A DNA stretch of 36,743 bases from an uncultured Alphaproteobacteria bacterium (GCA_944389185.1 CALXLL010000001.1:157014-193756), one strand, 5' to 3'; positions 23,095-31,809 are shown, counted from the stretch's first letter. Numbers and translations: made by a program. The notes: a model not told the origin generated them from the sequence alone.

Positions 23095-25026
23095 TTAGTT
23101 ATACATCAATTCATATAGTTGTTTTAGGTCGTTGTTTAAACAGCTGGGGTGATATGAAAGACATTGTTTCCTTGTATAGCCCTTGTGACACTCAATCACA
23201 CCATAGGAATTACAAAATATCGCTTCGGTGTTACTTAACGGGGTATTTATATACTCGTCCCATGTTATATTTTGTTTCGTTGTTGTATTTGATAAAGCTT
23301 TTTTTGCAGCAGCTTGTTCTTTTTCTATCATTTCGTTTGTTTTCTGTATTGCTTCTTCTAGTTCCGTTTTTTTAGAGGTATTTGTAGCAGAAGTTAATTT
23401 ATCTCTTGATATGGTATCCCTTGAAGCTTGAGAAGTAGTTACAGTTGCTTTTATGTTGTTTGTGGTTTGTATTTTTTGTATTTTATCACTTGATTCTTGG
23501 GCAGAACTTGTGTCTGAAATATTTGTAGATAGATCAGAGTTTTCCTTTATTGAGTTATTAACATCATTTATTGTTGAATCCATTACTTCTGAATCAAGTT
23601 GTTCCTTTAATGCTGCCATGTCTGGTTCTTCTGATGTTGTTTCAGTTGCATTTCCATCTGATGATGCTGTTTCTGTTGGGGCAGCTTCATTATTCGAAGC
23701 ATCTTCTGAAGCTTCGGCAGTAGGTTGTGGTAATTCTTGTGCGCGGCTTGCTTCCGCTTCTTCCAAAGCTTTTTCCGCTTTTTGTGTTTCTATCGCACGA
23801 CTTATCGCACCAGAAGTTATCGCACCAATACCAAGACCAAGACCTGAACCCAATACGGATGAAGTCGCAGACGTTTCTGAACGTGTAAGCCTATACGCAT
23901 TTTCCATAAATGTCGTTACGTCAATGCCAAACCAATTAGGATTACAATCAAAGTCAGAACCTGCATAGACCTTCTTTGACGCATAAGGTGATGAAGAATT
24001 ACCTGCGTAAAAGTTTACCGTATATACGCAGTCCAGAGTTCTTTCATCAAACATTGCACCTAACATAGCGCACTGATTACGCATTAAATCTCTTAATTCG
24101 TAAAGTCTTTCTTCGTCTTTCTGTATCTGTTTTTCCGCGTCTTGACGAAGTGTAGCAAATACTTCCATTGCTCTGGATGCCAGACCGCTGTCTTGCTGTT
24201 TGCACTCTTGTGCAATAGAGTCACATTTTGATATCGCTGCATCACCAGCTGATTTACCTAAGCAATTATTAAAGTTCTGACCGCATTGCGTCACTATACA
24301 ATTATTATATCTGTTACCACAGTTTATAACCGCAGTATATGCCGCCAGTTCTGCGTTTATATCCCTGTCTGCTTTTATTTCCGCAGAAAATGCAGTGAAC
24401 TCTTCGGTCGTGCAATTTGACCTTATGCGACAAGATTCCATCTTGTCACCCCATAAAGTATCACTGTTATTTGCACAATTAGAAAAGTCGTTTCCGCATT
24501 TTTCCTGCATACATTTACGTAATTCTGTATCACAAGCGTTTTGACCGGCACTTATTGCGGCTTGCGTCTTTGCCGTTGCCGCAGATACTGCATCAGCCGC
24601 ATCCAGTGCAGCCCTTTGCTGACGTATCATTTCAGCCAGCTGATTATCAGAACTGCTTAAACTGCCAGAGCTAACAGAAGAATCAAGTATGCTTTCAAAT
24701 TGTGACGATTTATCTTCTATTTGTAATTCTTCAATATTTGTATCTTGGTATATAACTTCTTCAGAATTATCAGGCTTGCTGGCCGATTCTGTAACGGGTT
24801 CGGTTTCCTGTGCTGATTCGGTTGTTACAGGCGTCCTGGATGCAACATTGTTCGTTCTTGCAACTGTCGGACGAGAAGCCGTTGTCCCACGTGATACAAC
24901 AGACGCACCATGCGCAGCATTTGAATAAATCCCCAAGACGATTATCAAAGAAAACAATATGCCCCTGGATAGCTTGTTTTTGCTTGTTCGTTTTGTTTGA
25001 TAAAATAGTCTTTTTTTGTTCGTCAT
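23095..25026 (-). CDS. Secreted cysteine-rich, coiled-coil-rich protein
   Basis: Unrecognised 643-aa protein. A long basic N-terminus (MTNKKRLFYQTKRTSKNK) precedes the hydrophobic core GILFSLIIVLGIYSNAAHGA, a likely signal peptide. A linker with SRGTTASRPTVARTNN recalls those of the tandem pair. Cysteine motifs CMQEKCGNDFSNC and CIVTQCGQNFNNC link it to the same family. A glycine-zipper segment (VLGSGLGLGIGAITSGAISR, about residue 392) is followed by a long acidic Ser/Thr/Glu/Lys region, probably helical, and a small terminal Cys cluster. Starts 7 nt after the upstream gene, so probably translationally coupled. Confidence 0.85.
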   Translation of the reverse strand: MTNKKRLFYQTKRTSKNKLSRGILFSLIIVLGIYSNAAHGASVVSRGTTASRPTVARTNNVASRTPVTTESAQETEPVTESASKPDNSEEVIYQDTNIEELQIEDKSSQFESILDSSVSSGSLSSSDNQLAEMIRQQRAALDAADAVSAATAKTQAAISAGQNACDTELRKCMQEKCGNDFSNCANNSDTLWGDKMESCRIRSNCTTEEFTAFSAEIKADRDINAELAAYTAVINCGNRYNNCIVTQCGQNFNNCLGKSAGDAAISKCDSIAQECKQQDSGLASRAMEVFATLRQDAEKQIQKDEERLYELRDLMRNQCAMLGAMFDERTLDCVYTVNFYAGNSSSPYASKKVYAGSDFDCNPNWFGIDVTTFMENAYRLTRSETSATSSVLGSGLGLGIGAITSGAISRAIETQKAEKALEEAEASRAQELPQPTAEASEDASNNEAAPTETASSDGNATETTSEEPDMAALKEQLDSEVMDSTINDVNNSIKENSDLSTNISDTSSAQESSDKIQKIQTTNNIKATVTTSQASRDTISRDKLTSATNTSKKTELEEAIQKTNEMIEKEQAAAKKALSNTTTKQNITWDEYINTPLSNTEAIFCNSYGVIECHKGYTRKQCLSYHPSCLNNDLKQLYELMYN

Positions 25027-25033
25027 TTTTATA

Positions 25034-25900
25034 TTACTCTATCAGCTGGCATGCTGTTTTATAAAATCTGCATAATGTTTCTGCCATTACCCTTTCCGAT
25101 TCGTAATCCGAATCGCATTTGTTTTTCATGTGTTGCGCACAGACCGTCTGAACACAAGCGTTAAAACCCGCGTCGTTAGTGCAACTTGATTCTGCAGATG
25201 ATAATTTCTGTGCACGTGCGTTTTGATATGCTTTCGCAACATTGTCTATAAGAGTTTGGGCGTTCACAATCGCATTGTCACGGCTGGAACGTAAGTCCGT
25301 TCTGATGTCTGATAAATATTCGTCACAACCTGTCGCTTCGACACTGCAAGAAGCAAAAAAACTGTTAAAGCTTGCATCTTCTTTACAACCACTGAAATTG
25401 GCCCCGCATTTGTTGTCCGCAACCAAGCAAGATTGTATCTGGTCAGAACAGCTGGTTTTACTTACCGTTTGCTTTAAGTTAGCGCTTAAACTTGTCATTT
25501 CTGCGGTTATACCTGCAGCTTTGCAAGATTGTTCTATTAAAGAGTCATACACTTCTGATACGTCGTTTGCTGTGCATCCGCTTATTTTTTTTATGCACTC
25601 TGCCGTTGCCCAAGCATACCTTTGACCAGGATCTGATGGTGCACTTTTAAGTTCTTTTTCTGATAATATATATTTAGACGATACGCCCAAGGAAACACTG
25701 CGCATTGCACTGGAAGAAGGACTGCCCGCACTTGCAGTTCCGCAATATTGGCACCTGGCCGCAGGATTAGACGAAATGTTTATAGCGCAAGCGGAATCCA
25801 AGCATTGGGTTAGATTTATGCGCGAACAAGTCGCCGCCATAGAAGAGTAGGGCGCTGTTAATAATACACATAGGCAAAAAAATAAAAAAGGATGCTTCAT
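25034..25900 (-). CDS. Small secreted cysteine-rich protein, first gene of the operon
   Basis: Unrecognised 288-aa protein. Signal peptide MKHPFLFFCLCVLLTAPYSS to about MAA. The mature part opens with a Cys cluster (CSRINLTQCLDSAC, then CQYC) and later has CLVADNKCGANFSGC, the island's CGx[DN][FY]xxC core, plus CNxC-like pairs near the end. No glycine zipper, so it may be the soluble partner of the two zipper proteins encoded after it. AAGAGAG precedes the ATG, and a promoter lies 16 nt upstream. Confidence 0.85.
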   Translation of the reverse strand: MKHPFLFFCLCVLLTAPYSSMAATCSRINLTQCLDSACAINISSNPAARCQYCGTASAGSPSSSAMRSVSLGVSSKYILSEKELKSAPSDPGQRYAWATAECIKKISGCTANDVSEVYDSLIEQSCKAAGITAEMTSLSANLKQTVSKTSCSDQIQSCLVADNKCGANFSGCKEDASFNSFFASCSVEATGCDEYLSDIRTDLRSSRDNAIVNAQTLIDNVAKAYQNARAQKLSSAESSCTNDAGFNACVQTVCAQHMKNKCDSDYESERVMAETLCRFYKTACQLIE

Positions 25901-25915
25901 TTCTCTCTTAAAAAA

Positions 25916-25944
25916 ATTATATCAAAAAACCTTTTTATCTGCAA
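25916..25944 (-). promoter_or_regulatory. Promoter of the three-gene secreted-protein operon
   Basis: On the minus strand: TTGCAG (25944-25939), 17 nt, TATAAT (25921-25916). It gives a short leader with AAGAGAG before the ATG at 25900. The -10 box is perfect, the -35 box half matched. A divergent promoter starts 20 bp away. Confidence 0.55.
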
Positions 25945-25964
25945 AGGTATTTTTTATTTATCTA

Positions 25965-25993
25965 TTGACAAATATTATGTTTTGTATTATATT
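25965..25993 (+). promoter_or_regulatory. Promoter for the 219-aa anchored protein
   Basis: TTGACA (25965-25970), 17 nt, TATATT (25988-25993). Expected start near 26000, with AAGGA ahead of the ATG at 26024. Confidence 0.75.
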
Positions 25994-26023
25994 GTTTAGT
26001 GTAATATGAAAAAAGGATAAAAA

Positions 26024-26683
26024 ATGGCAATTACAAAAAGAACTTTTGTTAATTTAGGTAATGTTGCTTTGGGGGGGATTATAGTTGCTTGCGTTTTTTT
26101 GGGGATTAATAAATGCTCGTCCGATAAAGACAAAGTTTTGGAAACTGCACAAAAAGATGAAATAGTTAATAATAAAGGAACTATCGTTATAGTAAATGGT
26201 GATAGCGTTAACGTTAAAGTAGGCAATAAAGTTGATAATAATTCTGAAACGACTATTACTTTCCAAAAAGCAGCTGATTCTTTGAAGAAAGAAACAGCTA
26301 AGCCCGTCAACGAGAAGAAAGAAAATGTTCCTGTTAAATCTAATAAACCAGCTGTCAAAGATTCTAAGATAGTTACAGCAGATCCTGTTTCTTCTACAAA
26401 GATAAATATCAAAGAAGATTCTAAAAATAGTGGACATATAATTGTTGCGCCTAAAGAGGCAGGAAATACCGAAATTAATATAGAAGGTAATTCTTCTAAT
26501 AGCGGCACGATTTTTGTGGGTGATGTAGTTTTAAATCTTGTAATTTCTCCGGCTGCAAAGGACACGTTGGAAAATAAAAAAGTCGTTGATACTGTATTCG
26601 TAGAAAAGGCTAAGCAAGAATGGCAAAAACAAACTGCCGTTGTAAAAAAAATAAAAGAGAAAAAAGTTATCAGATATTATTAA
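26024..26683 (+). CDS. Membrane-anchored low-complexity protein of unknown function
   Basis: Protein of 219 aa with one N-terminal hydrophobic helix (VALGGIIVACVFLGI) after a short basic start, then about 180 polar residues rich in Lys, Asn, Val and Thr. Two stretches look alike: NNKGTIVIVNGDSVNVKVG, and SGHIIVAPKEAGNTEINIEG followed by NSGTIFVGDVVLNLV, suggesting short beta-strand repeats. The end is strongly basic (KKIKEKKVIRYY). It has its own consensus promoter and terminator, so it is a single-gene transcript. Probably periplasmic and anchored in the inner membrane. No family recognised. Confidence 0.75.
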   Translation: MAITKRTFVNLGNVALGGIIVACVFLGINKCSSDKDKVLETAQKDEIVNNKGTIVIVNGDSVNVKVGNKVDNNSETTITFQKAADSLKKETAKPVNEKKENVPVKSNKPAVKDSKIVTADPVSSTKINIKEDSKNSGHIIVAPKEAGNTEINIEGNSSNSGTIFVGDVVLNLVISPAAKDTLENKKVVDTVFVEKAKQEWQKQTAVVKKIKEKKVIRYY

Positions 26684-26686
26684 TAT

Positions 26687-26715
26687 AAAGTCCGTCAAAA
26701 TGACGGACTTTTTTT
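26687..26715 (+). terminator. Intrinsic terminator of the 219-aa gene
   Basis: AAAGTCCGTCA (26687-26697) and TGACGGACTTT (26701-26711) pair perfectly around AAA and run into T7. An in-frame ATG for the next gene at 26700 lies inside this hairpin and is therefore not its start. Confidence 0.92.
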
Positions 26716-26768
26716 GTAGACAGATAATTCATTTCTGTGTTAAACTAATTAATACAGAGAGAGTTATC

Positions 26769-29700
26769 ATGAAATATATCAAAGCTTTATTATTTGCTAT
26801 TTTCTTTGTTCCAACGGCAGTATTTGGGGCTTCTACAACTGGTTCAAGTGATTTTATGCTGGCGGCTCAGTTATTGGCAGCTGCTAAAAATGCTGATATT
26901 CAGCAAGTTCAAGCTTTGGTTAATAACGGTGCAGATATCAATTTTGTTGACAGCACAGGACTTTCTATTGTTTGCACTGCTTTAATGAATAATGATGTCA
27001 GGGCAGCTCAGATTTTGCAGATGTATGGCGCAGACGCTTCTAATTGCGACAGGCAAATAAAGCAATATGAAAGTAAAAACTCTACGGAAAGTAGCGGGGG
27101 GCTTTTTAGTGGGCTGTCGTCCGCCCAGAATATTTCTTTGGCGGCGGCTGGGGCCGCCGTAGTTGTAGGTGGACTTTTCTTATTAACAGATGTTTTAGAC
27201 CCTGGCAATAATAATGTAGGTGGTGGGACGTCTTCTGACGGAACAAGACCTGGTGGTGACGGCAGTGGGGGAGGAACTGGAAATGCTACGGCAGCTTTCA
27301 CTATTCCTTATGGACCGGCTATGCCAAATGCTGAGTCTGAAACGGCAAACTACGTTTCTAATCTTAATTTATATAGTCCTTCTACTACGGGCGTCACCCA
27401 AAGTAATTTTGATTTAATGACTGATACTTATGGACAAAACTATTTGTTGATGATGCATGGGTATTCACCATTGGCACGCGGTTATATGGGAATGAGAACT
27501 TTAAGAAATAGTCAAACTTATGCACCTATAAGTTTATCTGGTAATAATCTTGGAACTGACCCTGTTATGGGGGGAAGACCCGTTAATGTGGCTTTGGTAA
27601 CGGCAAACGGCGTTAATTCTTCACCAAAACCTGCCGGTGCGCTGACCGCAGAAAATAATTCTTTGGACGATGAAATCTTGCTTTGGACAACGCTTAATAA
27701 TAACGGGACTTCGTCTAATGGGGCAAGCAATGAAATGATTTCTAGCAAGTATTATAATAACAAGATTATTACAGGAACTGATACCGCCACTGTAACAGAT
27801 GATTCCACAATAGAAGATTCAAGTCTGCTTTCAACTTTTGATTTGTCGGGTTTCGGAACGGCTATTAATAATGTAAATGCTTCTAGCACTGATAATTTGA
27901 TAGCTAAGATTGTTGGTGGGGCAAATTCTGGTTTTTCAACGGCTGATTTTATAGGGTTTATGCCAAACGGTCAGATGACTATTTTCAGAACAGGGGGTGG
28001 CAGCGGTATGGTTGCGCTGGAAACACCAACTAATTCTGGCACTTATACTATGGCGGGGGCCAGCCTGGCGGCTAATGATACCTTGACTATATCAGGAAAG
28101 ACTTTAACAATAACCAAAGTTGAATCCAACGTTATAACTGCAACCGATGAATCTGATAATGTTTATAACGGATACATCGGAACAGATGGTTTGCTTTATA
28201 TTTCAAGCACTTCTGGTGGTGAAATAAACACGGCTTATAATTTAACCGGTGGTAATTTAATGCTGACTAAGCAACTTGAAGATATAGATTATTATAATTA
28301 TCAGGCTTTATTAAATGCAGGTAATCTTTGGGCGGCGGGTGATGCCGTTAGTGGTGGCAGATCAAGACCCGATGTTATTGCTAATGCTTCTGTAATCGCA
28401 CCATTGCAATCTGCAAGCTCTGCTACTATTGGTGATGTATTGTCATTAAACGGGCAAACTTTGCAAGCTGCTGCATTTATAAACTATGTTAATCAATATT
28501 ATGATGTTAATAAAACCGACGGAACAGACGGTGCGGACGCTCTTCCTGGAACTGCGGCTTATTCGTTCTTTAATATGTTGGGTTCTGCTTTTTCGCCATT
28601 AACAATATTTGCAACTGGATCCGCCCAAACGGGAACTAATTGGATTGGTAAAAATCTGGAGGCAAGCTTTGAAAACTCGGCACCGTTGGTATTTAATAAC
28701 TTAGAACATCTATTTATGTCTGTCGTTCCTGTCGGTTTGGCAGGTGGAACAACTGGAACCGATAATGTAAGCGGTTTTAGCCCAAAAGGAAAATATCAAG
28801 TATCTCAGTGGTCAAATAATAATGGAACGCCAGATAATGCAAGCGATGATATATTTTATAAAGGGCGAGTGTGCGGAATTGCGGGTTCTGGTGCAAATGG
28901 AATTGACCCTTGGTGCTTTGCGGCTGCTGGTATGACAGATGAATTAGCCGTAGCTAGTGCTGCAGGTGCGGCTGGCGTTATTCAAGGGGCTTTTTATAAG
29001 ACTTCGGACGGTCGCGGATTAAGTAGTAAAGAGTTATTTTCATTGTTGGCGTTAACTGCTGATGGTGCTTATTTAGCAACTGATTCTGCAGGTAAAGCTT
29101 TTACTGAAGACGGTTTAATTTCTTATCTGCAAGGTATGTATCAGATGCCATACGAGTATGAATATCGTTGGAAAGAAGGTGGTGAAAATTATCTGGACGT
29201 ATTCAAAGAAGTTTTCGGTTATGGTTTAATAAATCTAGAAAGAGCAACTACACCGGGAACAAGTATATATTATTATAATGGTTCAAATATAGTTTCGGGC
29301 GACGGTAATGCTTATTGGCGTGCTGCAACAAATACTACATTTCGTTCTTCTTCGGCGTTCAGTCCAAGTGCCGCAACTATCAGCGCACCGTTTTACGATT
29401 TGCTAGAAAGCATTGACGGCGAACTTAGTATGCCTAGAATATGGCAAAATGAATTTGCTTTGGGAACGCAAACTAAGCGCGGGCTTTATATGGGGGATGT
29501 TCTTGGTGATTTACATACTACGAAAGTCAAACCGGCAGAAACACAATTTGGTAATTTAACTATGTCTATGGCTATATCGGAAAGACAATATGATGATTAT
29601 CTTTCTGGGTTAGACTCTTTACAATTTGATTATGAATCAGGTAAGTGGAGCTTTGGGGCAGGTTATCAACACCACTTCACAGATGGTCAGTCAAGATTCT

Positions 29701-30488
29701 TTGGTTTGTCAAATCCCGTTCTGGCTTTGGCTTCTGATGTTATAGCTTCTGATTTTCAATATAATATGGGGCGTTGGTCTTTCGGGAGTAGAGCTTTTTC
29801 AGGTGCCATTACAGATGAAGGTTTATTAGAAAATGACCCAACGATTTCTTCACAATATATGCCGGCAAGGCTTGGTTTGATGCAGGGAGCGCAGTCTAAT
29901 ATTTCTTGGAATGGTGATAAGTTTAATTTTACAACTTCGGTCGGTTCTGTTTACGAATCTGATACCTTGCTGGGGGCACAGACGGGCGGTTTGCTAAACT
30001 TAGGAAACGGTAATACCACATATATTGATACAGAGTTGAAATATAAACCGACGGAAAATATTTCTTTGACTATGCGTTCTACTTTTGCGCATACGACAAG
30101 CGATGCAAGCGGTGAATTCATTTTAGGTATGTCCGATATAGAATCTAATGCGTTTGCTTTCGGCGCAGAAATAGGTAATTTCAGCTTTGGCATTTCGGCA
30201 CCTTTGGCGGTTACATCGGGTAGTATGCAATATGCTTATGCAGATTACGAATCCGTGGAAAACGAAGACGGTAATTTTGATTTAGTTGTTAAAGATACGC
30301 ATATTGAAAATCTTGCTTTAAGCCCAGAAGCGCGTGAAGTTCGTTTTATGGGGCAGTATCGTCATAGTTTAGGGGCTTGGACAGATGCTGCGCTGGGCTT
30401 TATATATCGCGTAAATCCGAACCATACAAAAGAATTCGGAAACGAGTCCATATTTATGATGAAAGTTTCTCATAGATTAGGAATATAA
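26769..30488 (+). CDS. Autotransporter-like protein with ankyrin-like repeats and a degenerate subtilase passenger
   Basis: Protein of 1239 aa from the ATG at 26769; upstream ATGs fall in the previous terminator. Signal peptide MKYIKALLFAIFFVPTAVFG. Residues 27-92 look like two ankyrin repeats (VQALVNNGADINFVDSTGLS). A hydrophobic helix follows (121-141), then a Gly/Asn linker. The passenger has S8-subtilase landmarks with altered catalytic sites: VALVTANGV (about 274, Asp site), SGFGTAINNV (about 361, His site) and CGIAG...WCFAAAG...ASAAGAAG (700-738, Ser site), ending FGYGLINLERAT. From about 865 a porin-like barrel resembles alphaproteobacterial S8 autotransporters (FGISAPLAVTSG, LALSPEAREVRFMGQYRHSL). 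Probably a non-proteolytic surface protein. Confidence 0.75.
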   Translation: MKYIKALLFAIFFVPTAVFGASTTGSSDFMLAAQLLAAAKNADIQQVQALVNNGADINFVDSTGLSIVCTALMNNDVRAAQILQMYGADASNCDRQIKQYESKNSTESSGGLFSGLSSAQNISLAAAGAAVVVGGLFLLTDVLDPGNNNVGGGTSSDGTRPGGDGSGGGTGNATAAFTIPYGPAMPNAESETANYVSNLNLYSPSTTGVTQSNFDLMTDTYGQNYLLMMHGYSPLARGYMGMRTLRNSQTYAPISLSGNNLGTDPVMGGRPVNVALVTANGVNSSPKPAGALTAENNSLDDEILLWTTLNNNGTSSNGASNEMISSKYYNNKIITGTDTATVTDDSTIEDSSLLSTFDLSGFGTAINNVNASSTDNLIAKIVGGANSGFSTADFIGFMPNGQMTIFRTGGGSGMVALETPTNSGTYTMAGASLAANDTLTISGKTLTITKVESNVITATDESDNVYNGYIGTDGLLYISSTSGGEINTAYNLTGGNLMLTKQLEDIDYYNYQALLNAGNLWAAGDAVSGGRSRPDVIANASVIAPLQSASSATIGDVLSLNGQTLQAAAFINYVNQYYDVNKTDGTDGADALPGTAAYSFFNMLGSAFSPLTIFATGSAQTGTNWIGKNLEASFENSAPLVFNNLEHLFMSVVPVGLAGGTTGTDNVSGFSPKGKYQVSQWSNNNGTPDNASDDIFYKGRVCGIAGSGANGIDPWCFAAAGMTDELAVASAAGAAGVIQGAFYKTSDGRGLSSKELFSLLALTADGAYLATDSAGKAFTEDGLISYLQGMYQMPYEYEYRWKEGGENYLDVFKEVFGYGLINLERATTPGTSIYYYNGSNIVSGDGNAYWRAATNTTFRSSSAFSPSAATISAPFYDLLESIDGELSMPRIWQNEFALGTQTKRGLYMGDVLGDLHTTKVKPAETQFGNLTMSMAISERQYDDYLSGLDSLQFDYESGKWSFGAGYQHHFTDGQSRFFGLSNPVLALASDVIASDFQYNMGRWSFGSRAFSGAITDEGLLENDPTISSQYMPARLGLMQGAQSNISWNGDKFNFTTSVGSVYESDTLLGAQTGGLLNLGNGNTTYIDTELKYKPTENISLTMRSTFAHTTSDASGEFILGMSDIESNAFAFGAEIGNFSFGISAPLAVTSGSMQYAYADYESVENEDGNFDLVVKDTHIENLALSPEAREVRFMGQYRHSLGAWTDAALGFIYRVNPNHTKEFGNESIFMMKVSHRLGI

Positions 30489-30514
30489 AAAAATCGCCGT
30501 AAAGGCGATTTTTT
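30488..30514. terminator. Bidirectional terminator between the autotransporter and grpE
   Basis: AAATCGCC/GGCGATTT around GTAAA, with A and T tracts on either side. It touches both stop codons and can end transcription from both converging genes. Confidence 0.88.
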
Positions 30515-31082
30515 ATTTACTTACTACAACCATAGCGGTTCTGATAACAGTATCACCGAACATATATCCAGTCTGCATTTCTTCTACTATGGTGTTCGGA
30601 GCAATTGTTTCATCAGATTCTTTTTTTGTTTCAATCACTTGTATGGCATTATGTAATTGAGGATTTAATTTCTGACCAACTGCTTCTATTTTTGTTATAC
30701 CTAGTTGCGCAAAAGTAGTTTCCATAACTTTTGCCATGGATTTTACACCTTCGTCATCTGGCGTGTGTTTCAGTGCAGCTTCTATTGCATCCATAACAGG
30801 AAGAAACTTAGACGCAATTGATATAGCACGATTTCTGACAGCAGATTCTATATCTATGCTTGAACGACGACGAGTGTTTTCAAGTTCTGCCGCAGTTCTT
30901 AAATATTTGTCTTTCGTTTCTTCAAGTTCTTTTTTTAAAGCTTCAAGCTGTTGTTCACATGTTGTTACTTTTTCAGATTCTTGTTGTTTTGTATCTTTAG
31001 TATCTTTCGTTTGGTTTTCGGCTGGTTCAACCTGTTCTTGAATAGATACTTCTTCTACTTTTACGTTTTCTTTCGGTTCCAT
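30513..31082 (-). CDS. grpE: Nucleotide exchange factor GrpE
   Basis: Protein of 189 aa, normal for GrpE, which releases ADP from DnaK in the cytosolic Hsp70 cycle. An acidic disordered N-terminus precedes the long coiled coil (KKELEETKDKYLRTAAELEN) and ENTRRRSSIDIESA, matching the usual EN.RRR. The C-terminal beta domain carries LNPQLHNAIQV and ends MQTGYMFGDTVIRTAMVVVS. AGGTGA precedes the ATG. It is 22 nt behind tpiA, so the two are probably co-transcribed; dnaK is not adjacent. Confidence 0.96.
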   Translation of the reverse strand: MEPKENVKVEEVSIQEQVEPAENQTKDTKDTKQQESEKVTTCEQQLEALKKELEETKDKYLRTAAELENTRRRSSIDIESAVRNRAISIASKFLPVMDAIEAALKHTPDDEGVKSMAKVMETTFAQLGITKIEAVGQKLNPQLHNAIQVIETKKESDETIAPNTIVEEMQTGYMFGDTVIRTAMVVVSK

Positions 31083-31104
31083 AATAATTCACCTGTTTTT
31101 TTAT

Positions 31105-31809
31105 TTACTTTATACTTGTTATTATAGATATAAAGTCGTCTGGTTTCAAGGACGCACCGCCAACAAGAACTCCGTCTACATTATTTAAGCTCATTATGTC
31201 ACCTGCATTTAAGCCGTTAACGCTTGCACCATATAAGATAGGTGTTTCATCTAATTCAAGAGAATGCAAGGTTTTTGCTATCAAACTATGGGCTTGTTCA
31301 ATTTCTTCATGCGTAGGTGTTATACCTGCACCAATTGCCCATCTGGGTTCGTATGCTATGATTATATGACCGTTGCTGTTATTTGGGACAGACTCTTTTA
31401 CGCCAGATTCTATGATTTCCATGGCTTTACCTGCTTGTTTTTCTTCCATAGTTTCACCAACGCAAATAATAGGTATTATTCCGTTTTGAATCGCCATTTC
31501 AGCCTTTTGGCGAACGATGTCATTATCTTCGTTGTGGTATTGACGTCTTTCACTGTGACCGACTATTACATATTTTGCACCAGCTTCTTTTAACATAGCG
31601 CCTGATATTTCGCCCGTATAAGCGCCTTTTTCGTGATTACTGATGTCTTGGGCGCCAAGGTTTATTTTGCCAGTTTCAGCACCAAGCATAGTAAATGGAA
31701 CGCATAATATAATTGCATTATCTGTATCTATTTTATTTAATTCAGCCGTCATTTCTTTTAACGCTTGTTTAGAGCCGTTCATTTTCCAATTTCCTGCAAT
31801 AATCTTCAT
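31105..31809 (-). CDS. tpiA: Triosephosphate isomerase
   Basis: Interconverts dihydroxyacetone phosphate and glyceraldehyde 3-phosphate in glycolysis. Protein of 234 aa, slightly shorter than the usual 250. Catalytic residues are in place: Lys9 in GNWKMN, His85 in VGHSERR and Glu154 in AYEPRWAIGAG (most have YEPVWAIGTG). The phosphate-binding GASVNGLNAGDI and VDGVLVGGASL are also clear. GGGAG precedes the ATG. It is divergent from the PpiD-like gene, with overlapping promoters, and leads a two-gene unit with grpE. Confidence 0.97.
   Translation of the reverse strand: MKIIAGNWKMNGSKQALKEMTAELNKIDTDNAIILCVPFTMLGAETGKINLGAQDISNHEKGAYTGEISGAMLKEAGAKYVIVGHSERRQYHNEDNDIVRQKAEMAIQNGIIPIICVGETMEEKQAGKAMEIIESGVKESVPNNSNGHIIIAYEPRWAIGAGITPTHEEIEQAHSLIAKTLHSLELDETPILYGASVNGLNAGDIMSLNNVDGVLVGGASLKPDDFISIITSIK

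Noticed and set aside
23453-23968. 171-aa plus-strand frame inside the 643-aa gene
   Set aside because: Low-complexity Ser/Val-rich antisense of a Glu/Thr/Ser-rich coding region, with no start signals.
26700-26768. Upstream start for the autotransporter-like gene
   Set aside because: The ATG lies in a terminator hairpin, and the ATG at 26769 gives a clean signal peptide.
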